From: CAZCWX01 sp964502465
GTDB taxonomy: Bacteria > Desulfobacterota > Binatia > Bin18
Length of the DNA stretch: 12,091 bases
Direction: 5' to 3'
Assembly: GCA_964502465.1 (NCBI GenBank)
Contig: CAZCWX010000688.1
Coordinates: forward strand, 1 to 12,091
Positions 5,569-12,091 of the stretch are shown here, piece after piece; position 1 is the stretch's first letter; each line of letters begins with the position of its first letter. Position numbers and translations under genes: made by a program. The notes below the pieces were generated by a model. That model made no database searches, was not told the origin of the DNA, and was given only the letters and a program-made list of their open reading frames with translations.

Positions 5569-7223
5569 TGCTTTGCCAGAAATGCCGTGGCGTGTGCGAG
5601 TTCCGGACGCTCGGTATCGCGATCGGCGGTCAACGTCTGCAGCTTAGCGTAATACTCGCGGGCCGCCTGGCGGTTGCCGTCTGCTTCTGCGGCGCGACCG
5701 GCCCCGTACATACCCCGGAAGCGATTGGAGTCGCGCTGCAAGGAGTGCTCGAATTCGGTGAACGCTTGCGTTGGCTGGTTGAGCGCCAGAAGCATCTCGC
5801 CCAGCAGTTCCCGCGAGGGCACGACGTTCCCCGGGGTCACGGGGTGTTTGTCACTGGCCTCTTCTGCTTCTGCCGCGGCGCGCATCAACTGCACCGCCTC
5901 ATCGGAGCGCTTCTCCGCCAGCGCGATCCAGGCATTAAGTGTCTTGATTTGAAAATCCGTCTGGCCCGCCCAGTAGCCGATCTTGGCAGCTGTCATCGCC
6001 TCCTTGAGCGTCTGCAATCGCTCCACATCCTTGCGCGCCGCCGCGACCTCTCCACTGCGCGCCGCACCCAAGCCGCGAGAGAAGACCAGAACGGCCTCCG
6101 CATGAGGGAACGTGTCCCAGGCCATATCGCGTGGGCTGAGTTTGAGCGCCGCTGCCTGCTTCCAATCGCCGCGTTCCAGCGCGTAGCGAGAGGGGATCGC
6201 GGCGAAGGCATAGGCGGCCGCAAAGTCTTCCACGTTCACCTTGCGTATCGCCGCGACCTCGTCCACCAGGAGCTTCGCCGCCTTATCCTGTGCCTGCTGG
6301 AGGTGGCCAAACACCAAGTAATCCATGGCGTGCAACGCATCGTAGGAGCCGATCCCAAGGGTTTGCCCAGAGAGTTCGTTCTTCGCCGCACGGTACGAAG
6401 CGCGATTGCTTTCGACCATTTCCGGCCATAGACCAACTCGGCTAAAAAGATGTGAGGGCATATGCAACGCATGCGGCACTGAAGGCGCGATTGTAGCGTA
6501 GGCGCGGGCGGCGGGCAGTCCCTTCTCCGCCAGTCCGGCATAGTCATATGTGTGGATCAGGTAGTGGGCGATGCCCGGATGGTTAGGGTATTTCTTGAAC
6601 AAGGGCTCCAGAATGCCTGCTGCCTTGAGCTGGTTAGCGAAGGTCTTGTCGGTGGGCACGGCCGTGGCGTTGAGCACGAGCGCGTAAAGGATCTGCGCTT
6701 CGTCATCCTCGGGATAGCGCGTCGCCACGCCCTCCATTCCCTTTTCGAAGGCCAGCACTCGCGATCGGTGGTCCACCGTCTCCCAATCTGTAAAGAACGC
6801 GGCCAGCGCCGCGATATAGTCGCGTTCGCGCGCGCTCTTGGCGCTCACGCGCTGCGCCTCCGTCATGGCCACTGCGCCCGCCTTCGGCACGTTCGGATTG
6901 ATGGACCAGCCGAAGGGATTGCCCATTGACATGATGGCAATGCCCCAATGCGCCATACCGCAATCAGGATCGTGCGCCAGGGCCTGGGCAAAGGACTGCT
7001 TCGCCGGTTCGAACCAGAAGGAATGAAACAACGCCATCGCCCGATTGAACTCCTGCTGCGCGGCAACATTGCACGAGACGGGAAAGTGTACTTCCCCGAG
7101 CTGCTCGGGTGAGGCAGCTGATGGGGGAACGTGCTGGTCATGCTCACTCTGCGCCCAGGCGCTGTGAGTGGAAGCGCCGAGCAAGGTTACCAGCAGCCAT
7201 ACGATAAATCTTGCAATTGACAT
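5565..7223 (-). CDS. Exported tetratricopeptide-repeat protein
   Basis: A 552-residue protein with a clear Sec signal peptide: basic start MSIAR, hydrophobic core to about residue 16, and AWA|Q cleavage near residue 24. The mature part is made of helical pairs of the TPR type: residues about 55-100 (NRAMALFHSFWFEPAKQSF then ALAHDPDCGMAHWGIAI), a central set with IAHYLIHTYDYAG and MPSHLFSRVGLW, and a C-terminal set from about 465 to 540. Two cysteines (C51, C88) could form a disulphide after export. Relatives are usually annotated only as TPR proteins; it is probably a periplasmic scaffold. The start is ATG 7223 behind GGAGG at 6 bases. It overlaps the 95-aa gene by four bases. Codons are notably rich in G/C-ending forms compared with the crotonase. 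Confidence 0.9.
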   Translation of the reverse strand: MSIARFIVWLLVTLLGASTHSAWAQSEHDQHVPPSAASPEQLGEVHFPVSCNVAAQQEFNRAMALFHSFWFEPAKQSFAQALAHDPDCGMAHWGIAIMSMGNPFGWSINPNVPKAGAVAMTEAQRVSAKSARERDYIAALAAFFTDWETVDHRSRVLAFEKGMEGVATRYPEDDEAQILYALVLNATAVPTDKTFANQLKAAGILEPLFKKYPNHPGIAHYLIHTYDYAGLAEKGLPAARAYATIAPSVPHALHMPSHLFSRVGLWPEMVESNRASYRAAKNELSGQTLGIGSYDALHAMDYLVFGHLQQAQDKAAKLLVDEVAAIRKVNVEDFAAAYAFAAIPSRYALERGDWKQAAALKLSPRDMAWDTFPHAEAVLVFSRGLGAARSGEVAAARKDVERLQTLKEAMTAAKIGYWAGQTDFQIKTLNAWIALAEKRSDEAVQLMRAAAEAEEASDKHPVTPGNVVPSRELLGEMLLALNQPTQAFTEFEHSLQRDSNRFRGMYGAGRAAEADGNRQAAREYYAKLQTLTADRDTERPELAHATAFLAKQ

Positions 7224-7264
7224 AGAAGCCTCCGCTCATCGATTGTTCCTTGTCCAGTGTGAAT

Positions 7265-7390
7265 TCGGCCTAGATCACGCTGGTGCAAGGGGCGCACGCG
7301 TCGTAAATACGCAGTCAGCGGCCTTTTGACCACTGCCGGCAACATCGTGATGTGATCCTTCTCCCCTTTGCCTTCGCGCACTACGATGAG
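7265..7390 (-). pseudogene. Fragment of a tyrosine recombinase (integron-integrase-like)
   Basis: The minus strand reads LIVVREGKGEKDHITMLPAV followed by a leucine/arginine helix ending in RVRPLHQRDLGR. This is the beta-hairpin region GKGxKDRxTxLP and the following helix of site-specific tyrosine recombinases; the RVRxLHxxDL tail is most like integron integrases. Only about 42 codons remain. The N-terminal arm-binding part and the catalytic R-H-R-Y box region are both absent. Upstream it runs into a REP-like palindrome and downstream into the region before the TPR gene. It cannot be active and marks a past recombination event at this spot. Confidence 0.7.
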
Positions 7391-7433
7391 GAACCCCCTC
7401 ACCCTATCCCTCTCCCACACGAGGGGAGAGGGA
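7391..7433. repeat. REP-like palindromic element
   Basis: CCCTCTCCC (7408-7416) and GGGAGAGGG (7424-7432) are exact inverted copies around ACACGAG, preceded by CCCCCTCACCCTAT. This CCCTCACCCT...CCCTCTCCC...GAGAGGG pattern is one I know from intergenic repeats scattered through many bacterial genomes. It lies about 30 bases past the stop codon of hyuB, where such hairpins often end transcription or stabilise mRNA, and it abuts the integrase fragment. Confidence 0.7.
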
Positions 7434-7462
7434 ATTTCAGTAGGAGGGTGAACCTGTCCGCT

Positions 7463-9211
7463 TTAGTCCGCTGCTACCAATCGTTCCGGCTCCTGACGGC
7501 TCTGCCGCAACCGCGCCGTTTGCTCCCAGTTAATGCTCATGGTCTGCGGATCAATGACAACCCCATACTGCTCACGTGCGCCGGTGATCGTGACTTTTTC
7601 ACCTTTGACATCAGCCAACACCATCTCTGGCGCTCGCGTCCAGGGATCGCCATGGCCACCCGACCCGCTGATCACGTGATAGATGCGGTCCCCGGGCTGC
7701 ACCTCAAGGTGCATGTGGGTTTGCCGTGGGAGTTTGCGGTTGTCCTTCCCCGGATTGAGAATATTCTGCGACAATCCCCCAGGTTGCCCGCCCGCCATTC
7801 CTTCAGAACGGTTCAGCCGACACGTGCGTATCATCGCGTGCCCTGGCTGCAGGAACCGCCATTGTCTAATGACAGAAAGTGACCCGCGGTACTTTCCTGG
7901 CCCGCCACTGTCTGGCAGATAACCAAAACGATCAATCACCAACGGATAATCCCGCTCTAGAATCTCCGCCGGCACGGCGCCGTAGGAGCCAAAGCCCATC
8001 GGTGCCACGCCATCGATGCCGTCTTTCTGTGGTCGGCCACCCCAGCCGCCAAAGACCAGGTCCATAACTGCAAACGGCCGGCCATCCGCGGTTTGCCCGG
8101 TCAAATGGAGCACATCTCCCGCTTCGCCAGCGATCGGTACTCTTTCCGGCAGGGCTTTAGCCAGGGCGCGAAACACGACATCGAACAGGCGAATCACTAC
8201 TGGTCCCCGTCCACCAACCGCTGCGGGAAAGCGCGGATTGAGAAGCGTTCCCAAGGGAACACGCACCTGAATGGGTCGGATAAAGCCGTTGTTCACTGGC
8301 ACATCCGGGCTCACGATCACTTTGAGCGCTCCGTACACCATGGCCTTGGTCAGGCTGAGCGGATTGTTAAGGGCGCTCTTGACCTGGGGAGCAGTACCGG
8401 TGAAGTCTGCCGTGAGCGTGTCGCCTTCCACCTGCACTGTCAATTTCAGTTTGAGGGCGACTTCATTACCGAACCCGTCATCCTCAAAAATATCTTCATG
8501 CACATACTTTCCGTCCGGGATTGAACGGATCGCCGCGCGCATCTCACGCTCGGCATAGTCAATCAAATACTCACAACAGGCAGTGAAGGTCTCTAAGCCG
8601 TACTTGTCGAGCAACACCCCCATCTCCTGCCCGCCCCGCCAGCATCCGGCAATCTTCGCCTCCAGGTCTCCGATCCACTCCTCTGGCGCGCGCACATTGG
8701 CCAGGATGGTGTCCAGCAGCGCCTCGTTGCGCTTGCCTGCGTCATAAATTTTCACGATCGGCAGACGTACCCCTTCCTCAAAGCTCTCACTGCACTGGCT
8801 GCTAAATCCCCCGGCAAACCGGCCGCCGGTATCAGTATGATGGGAATACGAAAGGTTAAAAGCGACGAGTTGCCCCCGCCAGAACACCGGCACCACGATC
8901 GCTGTATCCGGCATGTGCCCCATGCCGGCATAGGGATCGTTGACCACGATCACGTCCCCAGGTTGGCAGGTTCCTCCCCATTTCTTCAACACATAAGGCA
9001 TCAATTCGATAAAGTTGCCGATTTGAAACGGGGCGGCGTAGCCCGGGCCAACAAGCCGGCCCTGACTGTCGCTCATGGCAGCGGCAAAATCGCCGATGCG
9101 CACCATCGCCGAGCGGCCGGTTTTACAGACGGCAATCGCCATCTCTTCGGTGATGGCGGCCAGTTCGTTTTTCACAACTTCCACCAAAATGGGATCAAAT
9201 TTCCGTTCCAT
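7463..9211 (-). CDS. hyuB: Hydantoinase B/oxoprolinase family subunit
   Basis: A 582-residue protein of the HyuB family, the usual length. Motifs: NDPYAGMGHMPD (91-102), SHHTDTGG (123-130), EGVRLP (146-151), a GGxGKxRG-type segment in the last third, and SGSGGHGDPW near the C-terminus. With HyuA it forms an ATP-dependent enzyme; known relatives open N-methylhydantoins or 5-oxoproline, hydrolyse caprolactam, or carboxylate acetone/acetophenone. The N-terminal part differs somewhat from the commonest form (VCKTGRSAMVRIGDFAAAMS instead of the usual R-T-x-x-S stretch). The start is ATG 9211 behind AAGGAGAG. It is 18 bases after the hyuA stop, so the two form an operon. Symbol by family; substrate unknown. 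Confidence 0.92.
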   Translation of the reverse strand: MERKFDPILVEVVKNELAAITEEMAIAVCKTGRSAMVRIGDFAAAMSDSQGRLVGPGYAAPFQIGNFIELMPYVLKKWGGTCQPGDVIVVNDPYAGMGHMPDTAIVVPVFWRGQLVAFNLSYSHHTDTGGRFAGGFSSQCSESFEEGVRLPIVKIYDAGKRNEALLDTILANVRAPEEWIGDLEAKIAGCWRGGQEMGVLLDKYGLETFTACCEYLIDYAEREMRAAIRSIPDGKYVHEDIFEDDGFGNEVALKLKLTVQVEGDTLTADFTGTAPQVKSALNNPLSLTKAMVYGALKVIVSPDVPVNNGFIRPIQVRVPLGTLLNPRFPAAVGGRGPVVIRLFDVVFRALAKALPERVPIAGEAGDVLHLTGQTADGRPFAVMDLVFGGWGGRPQKDGIDGVAPMGFGSYGAVPAEILERDYPLVIDRFGYLPDSGGPGKYRGSLSVIRQWRFLQPGHAMIRTCRLNRSEGMAGGQPGGLSQNILNPGKDNRKLPRQTHMHLEVQPGDRIYHVISGSGGHGDPWTRAPEMVLADVKGEKVTITGAREQYGVVIDPQTMSINWEQTARLRQSRQEPERLVAAD

Positions 9212-9229
9212 GCTCTCTCCTTTTACGCT

Positions 9230-11287
9230 TCACGCTTGTAATACCAAATTCCCCACAGCATCCCGCTCTATGGTCCAGCCCGGCGGGACGACTACAGTAG
9301 TATCCGGCTCTTCCACGATCAGCGGCCCTCGTTCCGCCGAGCTGATCTCATCGCGCCGACGAATGGGTGTCGCTTGCAAGCCATGTGCGGGACCGAAATA
9401 TGCCTGACGCACCAGAACGGTAGGCGTCGCATCCCCATAGGTGGCACTGTGTTGTGCCAGGTCGGCAAACTGCAGCCGAGTGGCTTTTGCCGTGGCCCGC
9501 AGCCGCAGGCTGACCACTTCGATGGGATCATCCCGACTGTAGCCAAACGTCTGATGATGAGCCTCGGTAAAGAGCCGTGCTAATACGGGGCGCATATCGC
9601 CGGGAGTTGTGTCGGCAGGAAAGGGTAGGGTCAGTTCTGAAATCTGATAACCGTACTTGAGATCCACCTGTCGCTCGCAGCGGACGGCGGTCGCAGGGAT
9701 GCCTTCTTGCACGAGCTCTGCCTGTGCCGTTTCTTCCAACTCGGCGTAACGCTGAAGAATCGTTTCTGCATCGATTGCCTCCAGCGCCAGTGCGACACTA
9801 CGGACGTAATCGTGGCGGAAATCGGCCAGCAACAAACCCAAAGCACTGAACAACCCCGGAAAGAGCGGCACCGAGACTTGCCGCATACCGAGACTGGCAG
9901 CCAACTCGGCAGCATGGATCGGTCCGGCACCACCAAAGGCAATGAGAGTAAACTCTCTAGGGTCGCGCCCTCGCTCGGTCGAAACCGCCCGCAGCGCTCG
10001 CATCATGGTGGCGTTGGCGACCTGGACAATGCCATAGGCAGTCTGCAGAACCTCCAGACCCAGCGGATCGGCCAGCTTGTTTTTGATCGCGTTCCAGGCG
10101 GCTTCTCGATCGATGCGCAGGGTCGCGCCGGCGATACTCTCTGGATTCATATACCCGAGAACTACGTTCGCATCAGTCACCGTCGGTTCTTGCCCCCCGC
10201 GGCCATAACAAACCGGGCCAGGTTCAGCGCCGGCGCTGTGCGGTCCCACGCGCAACGCACCGCCGCTATCGATCCAGGCAACGCTACCGCCACCGGCTCC
10301 TACCTCCACGATATCTAACGAGGGCACGCGCAAGGCGTGTCCGCCCCCACCAAAGAGCCGGGTAGCCACCGTGGTTCCACCACCAACTTCACCTCCAGGT
10401 TTCTCCAACGGGACACCGTTCTCCACCAGGCAACATTTGGCTGTGGTCCCACCCATGTCGAACGATAGCGTTTGCGCCAAGCCGCTCTCCACTGCGAGAC
10501 GGGCAGCAGCCAATACGCCAGCCGCCGGGCCGGACTCGATCAGGTAAATCGGCCGACGGCGCGCACTGCGGGCAGTCATGATGCCACCGTTGGATTGCAT
10601 GATCAGGATCTGGCCACTATAGGCAGACAGATGCTGTTCCAACTGTTCCATGTATTGGTTCACAACCGGGATCAGCGAGGCATTGATCGCCGTCGTACTG
10701 GCGCGCTCGTATTCGCGGATTTCGGGATGGATATCGGACGAGAGACACACCACAGTCCGCGGAGAGATCTGGGCAATCATGTTGCCGATCTGCTGTTCAT
10801 GCACGGGGTTGAGATACGAATTGATCAGGCAGACAGCAATCGCTTCTACCCCTTCCGCAAGGAGCCGTTTGATCACCGCCTGTGCTGCATGTCCATCGAG
10901 CGGTTGTTCCACTTCCCCTGAGCCGAGGATCCGCTCGGGAACCTCCAGGCGCAGTTCGCGCGGGATCAACGGCGGCAGGCGATCCCAGTTGGCATCGTAA
11001 ATGTTCGGCCGGCGCTGGCCGCGCATCTCCAGTTCGTCGCGAAAGCCCTGGGTGGTAATGAGACCCGTGACTGCAGTTTTGTTCTCGATGACCGCATTCG
11101 AGGCGATAGTCGTACCATGGACAAAATTCTCCACTTGAGGATGGGTGGACGCCTGTTGCACACAGGCAACGATATCCTCCCCGACACGATCAAGCAGTGA
11201 GAGGACCTTCGCGGTCGTTAACTGACCATCATCCCCCAGAACGATCACATCGGTGAACGTCCCACCAATGTCGAAACCCACACGCAT
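9230..11287 (-). CDS. hyuA: Hydantoinase A/oxoprolinase family subunit
   Basis: A 685-residue HyuA protein with the ASKHA ATPase fold. The phosphate-1 loop is FDIGGTFTD (5-13), then HGTTIASNAVIE (57-68), MQSNGG (230-235), the second phosphate loop SFDMGGTTAK (275-284), GAGGGSVAW (330-338), GPHSAGAEPGP (348-358) and FGGAGP (451-456). It phosphorylates the substrate carbonyl or amide so that HyuB can complete hydrolysis or carboxylation. The frame is open 10 codons upstream, but ATG 11287 has GGGGAGG seven bases away and starts directly at the conserved MRVGFDIGGT. It is first gene of the hyuA-hyuB operon and is divergent from a luciferase-family monooxygenase. Confidence 0.94.
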   Translation of the reverse strand: MRVGFDIGGTFTDVIVLGDDGQLTTAKVLSLLDRVGEDIVACVQQASTHPQVENFVHGTTIASNAVIENKTAVTGLITTQGFRDELEMRGQRRPNIYDANWDRLPPLIPRELRLEVPERILGSGEVEQPLDGHAAQAVIKRLLAEGVEAIAVCLINSYLNPVHEQQIGNMIAQISPRTVVCLSSDIHPEIREYERASTTAINASLIPVVNQYMEQLEQHLSAYSGQILIMQSNGGIMTARSARRRPIYLIESGPAAGVLAAARLAVESGLAQTLSFDMGGTTAKCCLVENGVPLEKPGGEVGGGTTVATRLFGGGGHALRVPSLDIVEVGAGGGSVAWIDSGGALRVGPHSAGAEPGPVCYGRGGQEPTVTDANVVLGYMNPESIAGATLRIDREAAWNAIKNKLADPLGLEVLQTAYGIVQVANATMMRALRAVSTERGRDPREFTLIAFGGAGPIHAAELAASLGMRQVSVPLFPGLFSALGLLLADFRHDYVRSVALALEAIDAETILQRYAELEETAQAELVQEGIPATAVRCERQVDLKYGYQISELTLPFPADTTPGDMRPVLARLFTEAHHQTFGYSRDDPIEVVSLRLRATAKATRLQFADLAQHSATYGDATPTVLVRQAYFGPAHGLQATPIRRRDEISSAERGPLIVEEPDTTVVVPPGWTIERDAVGNLVLQA

Positions 11288-11425
11288 GAGAAACCTCCCC
11301 TTGTCTCTCCATGGCACTCACAGCATCGAGCTATACAAAACCCCGCTGGTCGATGCAATGGTTGGGCGCACCCTTTCTTTTGCCAGTCAGGACGTGCTAG
11401 TAGTCCGTCCATCTGCTTTTGCGAG

Positions 11426-11489
11426 GGACCCTTTGCTGCGCTCAGGGTGACAGGTCGTGAAATTGTCATGCTGAACGAAGTGAAACATC
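11426..11489. repeat. Imperfect inverted repeat of a dispersed type
   Basis: The left arm GGACCCTTTGCTGCGCTCAG continues to GGTGACAG (11426-11453). The right arm TGTCATGCTGAACGAAGTGA continues to AACATC (11464-11489). About 17 of 27 positions pair, around a 10-base spacer. The core TGTCAxxCTGAxCGxAGxxAA is one I know from small intergenic repeats that occur many times in genomes of various environmental bacteria. It may be a decayed miniature mobile element or REP. Confidence 0.55.
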
Positions 11490-11538
11490 AAAATCAGGCA
11501 GGAGGATAGGTCGCCGTTCTGCACTCACCAGCTACCCC

Positions 11539-11566
11539 TTGAGCTATGAGGCCAGACGGGTAATAT
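11539..11566 (+). promoter_or_regulatory. Candidate promoter of the second monooxygenase
   Basis: TTGAGC (11539-11544) and TAATAT (11561-11566) are separated by 16 bases; each matches four of six sigma-70 consensus positions. Transcription would begin near 11573, giving a leader of about 37 bases to ATG 11610. This is only a hexamer match. Confidence 0.3.
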
Positions 11567-11609
11567 GGGCAGAAAGGTTCTCCAAAGAATATACATAAAG
11601 GAGGCTATC

Positions 11610-12091
11610 ATGCACGTTGGTTACGGAGCAGCTTTTCAGAACCCCAATAATGCTCTCTCTGACGCCGAAGTCTACCGCCAGGAACTGCGGCTTGCCGAAA
11701 TGGCCGAACCCCTGGGATTTGACTCGGTGTGGTCAGTGGAGCACCACTTCGACGACTATACTATGGTCCCTGATGTGCTGCAGTTTTTGTCTTATATGGC
11801 TGGGAAAACCAAGCACGTGAAGCTCGGATCAATGGTCGTTGTCTTACCCTGGCACGATCCCATCCGCGTTGCCGAGCAGGTCTCGCTACTCGATCATCTG
11901 TCCAATGGTCGGTTCATTCTCGGTCTTGGGCGTGGGTTAGCCCGGATTGAGTATGAAGGGTTTCGCCTCGATCAGAACGAAGGGCGGAGTCGCTTCGTGG
12001 AATACGCTGAATTGATCCTGAATGCCCTTGAGACCGGCTACATGGAAGGCGGTCTAGTGACCCAGCAGCCACGTCGAGAAATCCGGCCGTT
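11610..12091 (+). CDS. LLM-class flavin-dependent oxidoreductase, 5' part
   Basis: The frame from ATG 11610 is open to the window edge (160 codons), with a near-perfect Shine-Dalgarno AAAGGAGG at 11597-11604. It reads MHVGYGAAFQNPNNALSDAE, then AEPLGFDSVWSVEHHFDDYT (31-50), LGSMVVVLPWHDPIRVAEQV (76-95) and LDHLSNGRFILGLGRGLARI (98-117). These are the barrel strands and FMN-binding features of the bacterial luciferase family, in the LuxA/limonene-monooxygenase-like branch, distinct from the RutA-like gene at 3740-4858. It oxidises an organic substrate with reduced flavin and O2; the substrate is unknown. It is divergent from hyuA across 322 bases. A complete gene would be about 330-400 codons. 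Confidence 0.92.
   Translation, partial: MHVGYGAAFQNPNNALSDAEVYRQELRLAEMAEPLGFDSVWSVEHHFDDYTMVPDVLQFLSYMAGKTKHVKLGSMVVVLPWHDPIRVAEQVSLLDHLSNGRFILGLGRGLARIEYEGFRLDQNEGRSRFVEYAELILNALETGYMEGGLVTQQPRREIRP

Larger units (their letters stand above)
11288..11609. other. Intergenic region between hyuA and the second monooxygenase
   Basis: These 322 bases hold no convincing gene. They contain the upstream region of hyuA, an imperfect inverted repeat at 11426-11489, a stretch that on the minus strand resembles the first third of a tRNA (about 11524-11553) without the remainder, and the promoter-like hexamers and ribosome-binding site of the downstream gene. Control of both divergent genes must lie here. 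Confidence 0.6.

Noticed and set aside
5538..6431. 297-codon plus-strand frame opposite the TPR gene
   Set aside because: Arginine/histidine-rich antisense shadow of a GC-rich gene; the opposite strand has a signal peptide and TPR repeats.
9707..10318. 203-codon plus-strand frame opposite hyuA
   Set aside because: Antisense shadow of a gene with complete ASKHA motifs; no recognisable domain.
11245..11469. 74-codon minus-strand frame containing PVTLSAAKGP
   Set aside because: The peptide is the translation of the dispersed intergenic repeat and the hyuA leader, a common false gene.
11515..11555. Possible tRNA gene on the minus strand (TAGCTCAAGGGGTAGCTGGT)
   Set aside because: Only a D-arm-like stretch is present. 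The D-loop would be too long, and there is no anticodon stem, no GGTTCGA T-loop and no matching acceptor 3' strand downstream, so no functional tRNA is called.

Overview
The window looks like a chromosomal piece of an environmental Gram-negative-type bacterium with a moderately GC-rich genome. The gene content (two luciferase-family flavin monooxygenases, a HyuA/HyuB pair, a crotonase, several small conserved proteins of unknown role) would suit uncultured soil, sediment or sponge-associated lineages such as Binatota, Tectomicrobia or Rokubacteria. That placement is a weak inference; there is no rRNA or other marker here. I see no phage genes, CRISPR array, rRNA or complete tRNA.

Left part (1-2660): the 3' end of a DUF899 thioredoxin-fold gene that seems to stop early, an unknown helical 119-residue protein, a membrane-anchored calcineurin-like metallophosphoesterase of the YkuE type, a 55-residue cysteine-rich protein (1606-1773), and on the minus strand a conserved 75-residue protein. 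A 457-base intergenic region with several dyads and an operator-like repeat separates this last gene from a divergent crotonase.

Middle (2659-5241): the crotonase lacks one of the two classical hydratase glutamates. It is followed by a small reading frame that starts like a short-chain dehydrogenase but loses the fold at once, at a perfect inverted repeat. A convergent RutA-like flavin monooxygenase comes next. Its start codon lies only 32 bases from that of a divergent thioredoxin-like [2Fe-2S] ferredoxin.

Right-centre (5281-7462, minus strand): a secreted or periplasmic TPR protein whose stop codon overlaps the start of a 95-residue unknown protein (ATGA overlap). Upstream of it lie about 40 codons of an integron-integrase-like tyrosine recombinase, next to a REP-like palindrome.

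Right part (7463-12091): a hyuA-hyuB operon on the minus strand (ATP-dependent hydantoinase/oxoprolinase/carboxylase superfamily), then a 322-base intergenic region with a dispersed-type imperfect inverted repeat, then the start of a second luciferase-family monooxygenase on the plus strand, cut by the window edge. Taken together, the region encodes oxidative and ATP-dependent opening of small organic molecules, possibly cyclic amides or N-heterocycles. No gene fixes the substrate. No clearly new multi-gene system is evident. The best leads are the monooxygenase/ferredoxin divergent pair, the repeated operator-like motif near the crotonase, and the two decayed genes (SDR and integrase).
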